From contig AUXH01000118.1 in the NCBI GenBank assembly GCA_000482145.1, positions 1 through 39,079 on the forward strand: 39,079 nucleotides of DNA, read 5' to 3'. Positions within the stretch are counted from its first letter, which is position 1; each line of letters begins with the position of its first letter. The notes under the pieces were generated by a model, which made no database searches, was not told where the DNA came from, and saw only the letters and a program-made list of their open reading frames with translations. The position numbers and the translations under genes were made by a program. Shown here in pieces: positions 1 to 9,119 of this stretch. The stretch comes from Strigomonas culicis (taxonomy: Eukaryota > Euglenozoa > Kinetoplastea > Trypanosomatida > Trypanosomatidae).

Positions 1-2342
1 AGCGGCAGCACGCGCACGTGCGCCTGCACCAGCCGCGCCGTGGCGTCCGTCAGCAGCAGGCTGGCGCCGATCTTGGCGCCCACGTAGCCCACGTCGCGGT
101 TGACGGCGGGCCCCGTCACCGGGACCAGCGTCGCGCCCACGCGCTCGCAGTACACGCGGCCGCACAGCAGCCTGCACGTGTCGACGAAGATGTCGCAGTG
201 GTGGCCGAGCTGCGCGCCGTCGTCGTCGAAGAAGCGCTGCACCTCGAGCGCGAAGCGCATGGCGCTGACCGCGCAGCGCTGCACCGCGCGGTCGCTGGGC
301 GCGGCGCTGGGCGGGTGGAAGTACGTCACGAGGGCCTCCGGCGACAGCTGCGGCACCCTGCCGCCGTGGCGCAGGCCGGCGCCCACCACGAAGTCCAGTA
401 TGCGCGTGAGCGACTGCACCACGTCCGCCCGCGTCGACAGCGGCGCCGCCTGCGCCTCCGCGCGGTGGCCGCCGCGGCGCAGCATGGAGCGGAACGCGTC
501 GCGCTGCGCATCTCCCGTCGTCGCGCGCCGCAGCGTCACGCTCACCACCGTCACCGTGCCCCAGTACACCCTCGTGTAGTTGCGATCTAGCGCGCACGGA
601 GGAGAAGAACACGCGGAAGACGACATGCTTTTGGAAGCGCGTGCCTGCGAGCGCTGCTCCGTGCGCTTGAGCGCCACGAACTCCTCCGGCACGTAGCGCT
701 CCGCGTCGGTGACGGCACGCATCATCTTGTTGTACATGCGCAGTGACGTATCCACCTCCCGCAGCGCGACGAAGCGGCGGGCGACGGCCAACGGTGACAC
801 GTTGTTTCTGCGGCCCTCGTAGTAGGCCACCTTCTTGAGCATGTTGCGGGACATATCTTGTAGCGGCCGCGTCACGGTGCGGTACGTGAAGATGGCCACG
901 AGCACACTCAGGACGAAGGCGAGTCCAAAGGTGAAGGTGAATATGAACTGCAGCGCGAGCTCAGCATTTCCCGTCACCAATTGTTGGGCACTAACCAGCA
1001 CGATGCGTGTACTGAAGCCGTGGGTGGTATTGTAGTCCCACATGCTCACAAAGGCTTTCGCATGGCAGTAGGTGTACTGCACTGAGATGTTTAGTGACCG
1101 GCTGGTAGTAGCTTGGTGGACGTCGATGTGCTTCAGCGCCGCGAGCATCACCTTATCGGTGATGTCCGATATGCGCATGTTGTAGTAGGTCACATTCTTA
1201 TTCACGTTTGACAGGGTGGTATAGTTTGTCGTCAGCTGTCCTCATGAGTTGGCTACGACGACGGGACCACCACTCCAGTTGCCGTAGCGGAGCAGCATCA
1301 CACGGTTGGCAGAATGCGGGTGTGATGACAATAGCTTTGATGCGTTGAGCACCAGCTCGATGTAAATGTACTGCCATATGGTGCTGTCTGTAGAAGGGTA
1401 ATTGCCAAACACTGCATTTGGTTTCGGATAGATGTACATGTAAAGGGTGGGGTTGTGTGTCCCCACTGCCCAGAATACATACTCAGGAATCGTGTCGACA
1501 TTTCTGGCTTCATTGTACATGGTGAACACGGTTTCGTTTAAGTATTGGTCCATGTAAGTATCAAATCCGGAAGTCATGTAATAGGCCAGGTCAGCATATT
1601 TCTCGAGTGGCTGCGCATACGTATAGGTGGACTGGTTGATGACGTAAGCACCCTCGAGATGCCCCGTGAAGAACATGGCGATCGCGCCCATGGTGTAGCC
1701 AGAGGGCTCACTCGCGTTTTCTCTGTAATAACAAGAGCTCCACACCTCTCGTTCACTGCCAAGTCGGAGCGAATAGAGACTGTTGAAGTTGGACTGCAGA
1801 AAGGCGGCCACCGTGGCGCACGACTCGATGATGTAACTGTTGTAGTCTCGCACGTAGTTAGATGGGGCCAATGCGTAGTCAATGCGGGCAATACTGGTGA
1901 TGGCGGTGATCTGCTGCTGAATGTAGTTCTGAGCACGTATGGTGGACAGATAGTGCACGGAGTCCCATCCCTCCGACACGGACACCTGGAGCTTCTCCCG
2001 CATCACGACCGCAACGGCGGTGACCGTGGCCATGCACAGCGCCAGCGCGACGAAGAAGACCAACGCGGCGAACGTGTTGGGCCTAAAGGTGCGTAGGGTT
2101 ATAGAGGGGGAACCTTTCCTCCTTTGAGAAAAAGGAATGGCACCAACAGGTGCAGTGTGTCGAGTAGTATCGTACATCATTGGGTGTGCCGTTGGTTGTG
2201 CGCTACCAGCATCGGTTGGTGATCGGGTTGTATGCGTTGTAATGGACGGAAGGAAAGTTCCCACCACTAAATCCTCGTGTGTCCCAACCGAAGCTGCTGC
2301 ACGCAGTGGATTCCTGAGAGATGCGTCTACAGCACTTTTCAT
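1..2342 (-). pseudogene. Receptor C: membrane receptor with cyclase-like domain, interrupted by one in-frame TGA; 3' end outside window
   Basis: This is a tandem paralogue of receptor B (3017-6988). The first in-frame ATG is at 2342; the frame opens at a TTG at 2396, which I reject as a start. It encodes 366 residues: a cytoplasmic tail, a membrane segment near residues 90-115 and most of an ectodomain with the CYYRENASEPSGYTMGAI block. It then meets TGA at 1244-1242. The paralogue reads N-T-W-G-Q-L-T there; this copy reads N-S-stop-G-Q-L-T. I followed the same frame from 1241 to base 1 and found no other stop. It covers the rest of the ectodomain, the second membrane segment and the cyclase-like domain, all clearly matching receptor B. 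Length differences from B are multiples of three. So it is a single nonsense change, not general decay. Alternatives are a base-call error, stop readthrough, or a truncated membrane-anchored ectodomain as the real product (1242-2342). The homology is certain; its coding status is not. Confidence 0.8.
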
Positions 2343-2346
2343 GGTG

Positions 2347-2397
2347 CTGCGAAAAGAAATATGTATATTGAAAAGAACAGAAAGAAAAGAAAACAAT
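2347..2397 (-). promoter_or_regulatory. Candidate trans-splice acceptor for receptor C
   Basis: On the coding strand a pyrimidine-rich tract (about 2397-2349) ends in CGCAG at 2348-2347. This would leave a leader of only four bases (CACC) before the ATG at 2342. It supports the start at 2342 over the upstream TTG. Inferred from the general trypanosomatid acceptor pattern. Confidence 0.45.
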
Positions 2398-3016
2398 AAT
2401 TGTTAAAAGAAACAGTACAAATGAAACACGTACTGTTCTTCTATATTATCTTTGTTATAAGTTGTTCAGTAAACTCTGCGTTGTCTGAGCGCCCTGAAGC
2501 TAGGCGTGAAGTAGATGAGCTGTCTTTTGATTTACACTACACAAAAAGTAGTAGGAGAAGCCAATGTATAAAACATAACCAAGTAGAGCGAGATGTAGGG
2601 TATATGAGGCACAATCTGTACGTTAATAAAGAGGAGAACAAAACTATCAACGAATCATAAGCAAAAAAAACTTTTCATTCAGATCCAACACAAACCCACA
2701 GCCCGCAGCCTACAAACAACAACAATTCTATCTCACAGAGGCAACCAACAGTGGCTATTCAAGACAGCCGCGCCCGGCAGCCATTAAATGTTCAGAACGC
2801 CATAAAACCACGTAGAATAAAGCAAAAAGCAAAAACCGATATGATGTGCTAATCAAAATAAACGAACGCTAAAAAGAGGGAAAGCGACACCATAAGTAGA
2901 AATAAATGAAAAACACACACAAAAAAAAAACAATGTTCACACACAATAATAAGAAGAGTTGAAACATGGGCATTCTTAGATAAAGAGAGCCGCACCTCAC
3001 GCCCACGTAAGGGTTC
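2398..3016. other. AT-rich spacer between receptors C and B
   Basis: This spacer should hold the 3' UTR of receptor B and the upstream region of receptor C. It is AT-rich with short A-runs. I see no RNA gene or conserved repeat. A plus-strand ATG frame (2421-2660) opens with a hydrophobic signal-like stretch but has AT-rich codons unlike the neighbours and lies against the direction of transcription; I treat it as chance. Confidence 0.6.
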
Positions 3017-6000
3017 CTACACAAATAACCGGAGCGCCTCGTCCACCGTCATGCGGCTCGTCGGCTCCCCCAAGAGGCAGGAGGCGGCCACGTTGCGGAT
3101 GACGTGGCCGACGGAGGGGAAGGGCGTGCCGGGCGGCACGTCGGGGATGGCCGCGTGCTGCACCTCGCCGGCGCTCAGCGCCTTGGCGAAGGGCGTGCCG
3201 CCGGCCGCCACCAGCGCGTCCACCTCCGCCTCCGTCCGCGCCACCGGCGCACCCGCCGCGCCGCGCCACGGCTGCCTCCCCGTCAGCATCAGCAGGATCA
3301 GCAGGCCCACGCAGTACATGTCGCTCTCCGCCGTCGGCAGCGCGCCGCGCGCCTCCTCCGGGCTCACGTAGGCGGACGGACGGACGTACAGCATGCGACG
3401 CGCCTCCGCAATATTGGTGTAGTACCGCCGCAGCTTGCAGTGGCACTCGGTGCCCACCAGCACGTTGCTGGGCCGCAGGTTGCCGTGCACGCGGCCGGTG
3501 CTGTGCAGCTCCTGCAGCCCGCGCAGCAGTGTCTGCAGCAGCTGCCCCGCGATGTCATCCGACAGCTCCCCCGGGTAGGACTGGATTAGCTCGCCGAGGT
3601 GCCCGCCCGCGTAGTACTCCGCGGCCACCATCACGCCGCCCTCCAGCGTCGTGACGATGCCCTCGACGGATATGAGGTGCGAGTTCTCCTCCTGTGCGCG
3701 CGGCCGCAGCCGCACCACGGCGGCAAGGAGACCTGCAGTGCTGTGGCCCGTGACGGGCGGCTGGTGGTGGCGTATCGCGTTCGTGTCGTCGTCCATCGCC
3801 GCAAAGGGCGTGTGCGCAAACTCCTCCCGCGTGTAGCGGAAAGGCAGAAAGTGGTAAGTGGCGATGGTGCCGCTCACCGTCATGCACTCGCCGACGCGCA
3901 TGTGCAGCGGCTCATCCTGCGTCATGCCCATGTTCTGGTAGGAGAGCGCCCACGGCCTGCCGTCGTCCGCCACGACGTGCCCCGACGTCGGAAAGCCGCA
4001 CACCACGACGCGGTCGTCGTCCGGCTCGTGATAGATCTGGCGCGTCACCGTGTTCTCCACGCGCCTGTTGGCCTTGCGTGCGCGTGGGCGCGCGGCTGTG
4101 CTCGCCAGGGTGCCCGCGAACGTGACGGTGCTGCGCGAGCGCAGCGCCGCACGCTCGGCACGCCGCGTCGCCGGCAGCGTCAGCTTCGGCGGCGCGGCGC
4201 TCAGGTCGCGCGTCAGCAGGTGGCGGTACTGCGTGGAGAGCGGCACGCGCAGGTAGCTCTCCGTGCTGCTGGCGCAGATGTGGCGCCGCGCCTCCTCCAT
4301 CAGCCGGTCGCGCTGCCGGCACAACATCACGGGCAGGTCTGTGGTGAGCACACACTCCGCGCCGCGCGGCGCGTCGACGGTGGACCATCCCTGCTCAGCC
4401 AGCTCTCTCATCGGGTCTGCCTGCAGCATGACAGTGTCGGGGATGCTCTCGAACAGCGCCAGTGCGGTGCCGTAGTCGCCGCGCAGCATGCTGTCGAAGG
4501 CGCGGCAGAAGCTGCTGGCGTGCTCCAGCCACAGGTCGTTGCGCACGCGGCCGGGCATCGCGGTGTGCAGCTCGACGGTGTAGGTGCTCTGGCCGCCGTC
4601 CTGCACCAGCAGCCGCTCCAGCGGCAGCACGCGCACGTGCGCCTGCACCAGCCGCGCCGTGGCGTCCGTCAGCAGCAGGCGGGCGCCGATCTTGGCGCCC
4701 ACGTAGCCCACGTCGCGGTTGACGGCGGGCCCCGTCACCGGGACCAGCGTCGCGCCCACGCGCTCGCAGTACACGCGGCCGCACAGCAGCCTGCACGTGT
4801 CGACGAAGATGTCGCAGTGGTGGCCGAGCTGCGCGCCGCCGTCGTCGAAGAAGCGCTGCACCTCGAGCGCGAAGCGCATGGCGTTGACCGCGCGGTGCCG
4901 TACCTCGCGGTCGCTGGGCGCGGCGCTGGGCGGGTGGAAGTACGTCACGAGGGTCTCCGGCGACAGCTGCGGCACCCTGCCGCCGTGGCGCAGGCCGGCG
5001 CCCACCACGAAGTCCAGTATGCGCGTGAGCGACTGCACCACGTCCGCCCGCGTCGACAGCGATGCGGAGTGAGACTGCGAATTGTGGCCGCCGCGGCGCA
5101 GCATGGAGCGGAACGCGTCGCGCTGCGCGCCGCCCGTCATCGCGCGCCGCAGCGTCACGCTCACCACCGTCACCGTGCCCCAGTACACCCTCGTGTAGCT
5201 ACTGTCTAGTGGGCACAAGGCGGACGAGGTCGAAGATGAGGATGCCGCTGCCGACAGAGGGTCACCGGCCATCTTGGCACGATCCTTCCGCTCTCGCTCC
5301 GCGCGCTTGAGCGCCACGAACTCCTCCGGCACGTAGCGCTCCGCGTCGGTGACGGCACGCATCATCTTGTTGTACATGCGCAGCGACGTGTGCACCTCCT
5401 GGACGGCGATGAACGGTCTGTCGTCATTGGTTAGCGCGCGCACGTTGTCGCCGCGGCCCTCGTAGTAGGCCACCTTCTCCAGCATGTTGCGCGCCATGCC
5501 TTGCAGCGGCCGCGTCACGGTGCGGTACGTGAAGACGCCCACGAGCACACTCAGGACGAGGGGGAGCACGAACGAGATACCAAACGCCAGCTCCAGTGCA
5601 AAGTCTGTGTTTCCAGTTATCAAGTGCTGCGCGCTGACAAGCACGATGCGCGTGTTGAACCCACTGGTGTTATAGTCCCATATAGTTACTATGGCACGAC
5701 TATATTTGTACGTGAACGTCACCATTGTTTTGATGGGGATGTCCGTCGGCGGAGTGTATACATCAATGTGCTTCAGCGCCGCGAGCATAACCTCGTCCTG
5801 TATGTCCGATACGCGCATGTTGTAGTAGGTCACATCCTCGTCGAAGTACGACAGGGTGGTATAGTTTGTCGTCAGCTGACCCCACGTGTTGGAAATGACG
5901 ATGGGACCACCACTCCAGTCTCCGTAGCGGAGCAGCATGGCGCGGCTGGCACTGGACCCCCACGTAGGTAGGAGCTTGGAAGCATTGACAAGAATTTCCA

Positions 6001-6988
6001 TGTAGTTATAGCGCCATGCGTCGGGATTGGGGTAACGACGGTTACGCGCTTTGACATTAGGAACCGGATAGATACATGTGTAAATGGAAGGGTTTTTACC
6101 GGTGCGATCCCAGAAAACGGACTCTGGTAGTTGGTTGAGATCTCTCGTTGCGTTGTACATGGTAAACACAGTTGAATTCAGATATTCATTCAAGTACTCA
6201 TCGAGGCCGTCGGACATGTAATAAGTAAGATTACCGTATTGCTGAAACGGCTCGATGTACGTGTAGGTAGTTTGATTGATTGTATACACGCCTTGAAGGT
6301 GCCCCGTGAAGAACATGTCGATCGCGCCCATGGTGTAGCCAGAGGGCTCACTCGCATTTTCTCGGTAGTAGCACCCAGTCCATATATCGTGGCCGCTGCC
6401 AAGACGATAGGATTCCATGATGCTATACCCAGCGTTGATGTTGAAGGCCAAGGTCGCGCACACCTGTGTGACGTAGCTGCTGAGGTTTCGCACCATATTG
6501 CTTGTGACGAGACTGTAGTCAATCTGCAGCGTACCAGTTATAATCAAAACCTGCTGCTGTATGTAGTTCTCAATTGTTATGATCTTCATATCTTGAACAG
6601 GGCCCCATGACTGCGACACCGACACTTCTAACATATCTCGCATCACCAAAGAAATCGCAAGCGTGGCGATCATACAGAGCGTGTAGGTGAGAAAGAAGAT
6701 AATCACAGCGAATGTATTCAGCTTCCAGAGTGCTAAGAAACGGGACCGTACATAGCGTCGGAACGTCGGTGGGGGAGGGATCTCCGACGGCGCCGTTGAC
6801 GTGGAGCCACCGTGGAAGGTGTTGGGTGCAAGTGTGCGTGCTCTGCTCCGCCGCACAGGACCATCCAGCTGATTGCCCACCAGCGCGGGCAGTGACGCGC
6901 GCATCTCTTCATCTGGTTCGCTTACAAACGCCGTTCTGCCGTCAAGCGGATTCGCCGATTGTATCGACGTCGTTGTGTTCTGCTTCAT
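3017..6988 (-). CDS. Receptor B: membrane sensor with degenerate cyclase-like and kinase-like domains
   Basis: This 1323-residue protein starts at ATG 6988 and stops at TAG. Layout: cytoplasmic tail (1-90), membrane segment (about 91-115), glycosylation-rich ectodomain (about 116-462, many N-x-S/T sites, Cache-like by inference), second membrane segment (about 463-487), a juxtamembrane helix ending in YVPEEF, a class III cyclase-like domain (about 599-800) and a C-terminal kinase-like domain (about 1050-1323). The cyclase fold is recognised from TGPAVNRDVGYVGAKIGARL and the order of motifs, but the two metal-binding Asp positions read TVVSV and LSPET. In the kinase region the HRD motif reads HGN, the DFG position reads KLRRYY, and the beta-3 Lys is not evident. 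The YVSPEE and SDMYCVG landmarks remain. I infer a pseudocyclase-pseudokinase receptor, probably in the plasma or flagellar membrane. The ligand is unknown. The order is opposite to animal receptor guanylyl cyclases. Confidence 0.85.
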   Translation of the reverse strand: MKQNTTTSIQSANPLDGRTAFVSEPDEEMRASLPALVGNQLDGPVRRSRARTLAPNTFHGGSTSTAPSEIPPPPTFRRYVRSRFLALWKLNTFAVIIFFLTYTLCMIATLAISLVMRDMLEVSVSQSWGPVQDMKIITIENYIQQQVLIITGTLQIDYSLVTSNMVRNLSSYVTQVCATLAFNINAGYSIMESYRLGSGHDIWTGCYYRENASEPSGYTMGAIDMFFTGHLQGVYTINQTTYTYIEPFQQYGNLTYYMSDGLDEYLNEYLNSTVFTMYNATRDLNQLPESVFWDRTGKNPSIYTCIYPVPNVKARNRRYPNPDAWRYNYMEILVNASKLLPTWGSSASRAMLLRYGDWSGGPIVISNTWGQLTTNYTTLSYFDEDVTYYNMRVSDIQDEVMLAALKHIDVYTPPTDIPIKTMVTFTYKYSRAIVTIWDYNTSGFNTRIVLVSAQHLITGNTDFALELAFGISFVLPLVLSVLVGVFTYRTVTRPLQGMARNMLEKVAYYEGRGDNVRALTNDDRPFIAVQEVHTSLRMYNKMMRAVTDAERYVPEEFVALKRAERERKDRAKMAGDPLSAAASSSSTSSALCPLDSSYTRVYWGTVTVVSVTLRRAMTGGAQRDAFRSMLRRGGHNSQSHSASLSTRADVVQSLTRILDFVVGAGLRHGGRVPQLSPETLVTYFHPPSAAPSDREVRHRAVNAMRFALEVQRFFDDGGAQLGHHCDIFVDTCRLLCGRVYCERVGATLVPVTGPAVNRDVGYVGAKIGARLLLTDATARLVQAHVRVLPLERLLVQDGGQSTYTVELHTAMPGRVRNDLWLEHASSFCRAFDSMLRGDYGTALALFESIPDTVMLQADPMRELAEQGWSTVDAPRGAECVLTTDLPVMLCRQRDRLMEEARRHICASSTESYLRVPLSTQYRHLLTRDLSAAPPKLTLPATRRAERAALRSRSTVTFAGTLASTAARPRARKANRRVENTVTRQIYHEPDDDRVVVCGFPTSGHVVADDGRPWALSYQNMGMTQDEPLHMRVGECMTVSGTIATYHFLPFRYTREEFAHTPFAAMDDDTNAIRHHQPPVTGHSTAGLLAAVVRLRPRAQEENSHLISVEGIVTTLEGGVMVAAEYYAGGHLGELIQSYPGELSDDIAGQLLQTLLRGLQELHSTGRVHGNLRPSNVLVGTECHCKLRRYYTNIAEARRMLYVRPSAYVSPEEARGALPTAESDMYCVGLLILLMLTGRQPWRGAAGAPVARTEAEVDALVAAGGTPFAKALSAGEVQHAAIPDVPPGTPFPSVGHVIRNVAASCLLGEPTSRMTVDEALRLFV

Positions 6989-7042
6989 TATACCAAGCAG
7001 TCGGCAAATGGAATGATAAGCTATCAGTCCCTCGCAAAATAT

Positions 7043-7074
7043 CTAAAATAATAACAAAACAAGATACAAAAAAA
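7043..7074 (-). promoter_or_regulatory. Candidate trans-splice acceptor for receptor B
   Basis: On the coding strand a T-rich tract (about 7074-7045) ends in TTTTAG at 7044-7043. The implied leader of about 54 bases contains no ATG before 6988. A second T-run lies at about 7098-7088. Confidence 0.5.
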
Positions 7075-7435
7075 ACTAGAAAGTGCTTAAAAAAAAAAGT
7101 GTATATATGTATAAAGATATATATTTCTGATATTGTTGATACTGTTGTTTTTCTGGTTCCTATAGTCGAGAAAGAAAAGGAGGAAAACCAATTCGCAGCA
7201 TGATGTTTGTGACAGAGTATAGATACCGAGCATGCTTCTATAGAATATCATGACAACACATATTAAAAGGTATCATTTTGTAAAACATGAGATTAACAAA
7301 TAAACAATAAGTAAATCTACGAGAATTGTAACATCTAATCGTTTTGTTGTTAAAGCAACCTAGCATCTGTTGTTGTCTCTATTGCACCTTCCTTTTTTTT
7401 TTGGCTGACGTGCCCATTGTAGGTGCATGTGTAGG
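7075..7435. other. AT-rich spacer between receptor B and the EB1-like gene
   Basis: This spacer carries A/T homopolymers and short TA-rich runs, plus a G/A-rich stretch around 7170-7192. It probably contains the 3' UTR of the EB1-like gene. I see no gene, RNA or long repeat. Confidence 0.55.
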
Positions 7436-8566
7436 CTAAACAATGTTCTGCAGCGCCATAATCAACGCCGTGCTGTCCTTCCTCGCACACGCCTGTAGCG
7501 CTGCCTTGCGTTTCTCTTCTAACTGTGCGACCAGCTCCAAATGGCCTTGTATCACGTGGGCAAACACAGTAGGGCACTGCTCGCACACGTGTGTGTTGGT
7601 GTGGTCTGGATGAAACGAGAGCTTCGCGCATGCAGGGTTCGCAGGGGTATTTGTATGCTCCACGCCGTGTGATGCGACACGCTCATCCCTCCCCCCTTCC
7701 GCTGCTTGTGCGCGCTGTTCCTCCAACAGCTGTTTTCTATGCACGACGGTATGATACAGCTCCTTGCATTTAGTCTCTTCTGCTCTGTTTTCCTTTTCAA
7801 ACTCCTCCATGAGTTGGTCTGAGGGATCGCTTTCTCTGCCATCGCGCACCGCATCCCTTGTTGGCGCTCGTGCTGTCTCGCTGGAAGGAGCGGACGGTGG
7901 AGGGAGGAAGCTAGCGTCCTGCTTTCTGTGTTGGCTTGGGTGGGACCGCCGCTCACTCGCCTCTTCCCGTGTGGCGTCCTGGGAGGCACCTCGGCCACGC
8001 TTCGCGTTGCTGCTCGGTGCATCGATGCAGGCGGTGTCCTGTGCCGCCTGCGGTTGCTTCAACGTGGGGTCCTGCACCGGGGAGGGGGGCGTCGTCCCGT
8101 GCACGTAGGCGTGTATCGCTGCCCGCACCTCGTCTGACGAAACACGCAGGCTGTCGGCCTTCAGGCGCAGCCAGCGCCACAGCTTCAGCTCTTCTACAAA
8201 CGCCTTTCCCTCGAGCCAGTCGGCCGCGGAGAGGTTGGGGTCGATCTTGTAACCAGCGATGGGGACGGCGCACGATTGGGTGCCGCCCCCCTCCTGCTGC
8301 TCCCGGGCATCGGCCGCGCTCAACGTTTTGAGTAGCTGCAGCACGTGCTGCGCGTTGTGCAGTAAGATGGTTGGCGTCAGGTTTTCCGTGAACTGTATGT
8401 CATGCAAAGAAACCGTGTGCGCCTGCGGGGAGGCACTGTATACACCGTAGAGCAGCAGCGCCAGGTCTTTGGCTGGCACTTCGGCAAAATTGGTGTAGTT
8501 TGTGTTCAAAATAGTATTGGCCCACGCCATGATGGCTGACCGTGAAAATAGAGAGGGGTCACTCAT
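7436..8566 (-). CDS. EB1-like microtubule plus-end protein (calponin-homology domain) with atypical C-terminus
   Basis: This 376-residue protein starts at ATG 8566 and ends at TAG. Residues about 8-140 follow the EB1 calponin-homology pattern: SRSAIMAWANTILNTNYT matches the SR-ML-W-N-L-N opening, a middle helix follows, and EGKAFVEELKLWRWLRLKAD matches the KGK-F-EFVQWFKKFFD ending that forms the microtubule-binding face. About 20 extra residues, rich in Glu, Gln and Gly, sit before the last helix. A disordered linker rich in Ser, Pro and Arg follows (about 150-245), then a charged coiled coil (about 250-295). The end does not look like the EB homology domain and lacks the terminal EEY/F. Instead it has a His/Cys cluster (HPDHTNTHVCEQC) and a final helix. 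By family it would bind growing microtubule ends; partner binding through its end is probably different. Kinesin- or IQGAP-type CH proteins are weaker alternatives. Confidence 0.65.
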   Translation of the reverse strand: MSDPSLFSRSAIMAWANTILNTNYTNFAEVPAKDLALLLYGVYSASPQAHTVSLHDIQFTENLTPTILLHNAQHVLQLLKTLSAADAREQQEGGGTQSCAVPIAGYKIDPNLSAADWLEGKAFVEELKLWRWLRLKADSLRVSSDEVRAAIHAYVHGTTPPSPVQDPTLKQPQAAQDTACIDAPSSNAKRGRGASQDATREEASERRSHPSQHRKQDASFLPPPSAPSSETARAPTRDAVRDGRESDPSDQLMEEFEKENRAEETKCKELYHTVVHRKQLLEEQRAQAAEGGRDERVASHGVEHTNTPANPACAKLSFHPDHTNTHVCEQCPTVFAHVIQGHLELVAQLEEKRKAALQACARKDSTALIMALQNIV

Positions 8567-8587
8567 TTTCCAATATTGAACTTTTAC

Positions 8588-8629
8588 CTTTCATGAGAGA
8601 GCGAAGAAGAGAGAGAGGGGAAGAGAGAG
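8588..8629 (-). promoter_or_regulatory. Candidate trans-splice acceptor for the EB1-like gene
   Basis: A long CT-rich tract on the coding strand (plus-strand GA repeats, about 8629-8597) is followed by GAAAG with AG at 8589-8588. This gives a leader of about 21 bases before ATG 8566. Confidence 0.5.
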
Positions 8630-9119
8630 ATGCACAACAAACCACCATAATAACAAGAGGTACGTGTAATTGTACATGAGAACATGAGAAAAAGAGAGGC
8701 ATGAAGAAACACACACACACGAAAAGGTAATACTAGTTCTTGAGGAACACGCGGTTTGATCAGCTTCTATTGTCACTGTTTTGCTGAGGTGGAACTTTCG
8801 ATCATGAAACAACAACAACACCAAAAAAAAAAAACGGTATCATTCATCAGTATGTTTTTATCTGAAATACAAAGAGATATTTGTGTATATATGTGCACAT
8901 TCAAAAGTGTGAGCCATATTCATCATGTTTATAAAGTAGATTCCATGAATAAGAACAACAAAGAAGAACACCAGCGTCCAAACGGAAAAAAAAAAGTGGT
9001 GTCAAGAAACAGCAACAACCAAAAAGATGAAAAGAAAGATAATTGTTTGTTATAAAATATCGAAACACACACAAAAAAAGATCGTTATCTCACATTAAAT
9101 GTAATCTATCAATGATATA
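8630..9119. other. AT-rich spacer between the EB1-like gene and receptor A
   Basis: This spacer has a short CA repeat (about 8710-8721), A-runs and CAA repeats on the plus strand. It should hold the 3' UTR of receptor A. The plus-strand frames here are AT-rich and low-complexity, and I do not consider them genes. Confidence 0.55.

Noticed and set aside
1242..1244. Genome-wide UGA-to-tryptophan reassignment
   Set aside because: The Tim, isochorismatase and receptor A genes end at TGA, and tryptophan is encoded by TGG throughout, so a standard code explains the window.
2421..2660. Plus-strand frame starting with a hydrophobic, signal-peptide-like stretch
   Set aside because: It is antisense to the transcription direction, AT-rich at third positions unlike every real gene here, only 79 codons long, and shows no recognisable family.
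3599..5209. Long plus-strand frame (536 codons) antisense to receptor B
   Set aside because: Same GC-bias artefact; a nearly identical shadow lies opposite receptor C at 18-590.
8600..8630. GA/CT repeats as satellite or mobile-element remnants
   Set aside because: These repeats, also at 15129-15154 and around 36005-36020, sit exactly where splice-acceptor pyrimidine tracts are expected.
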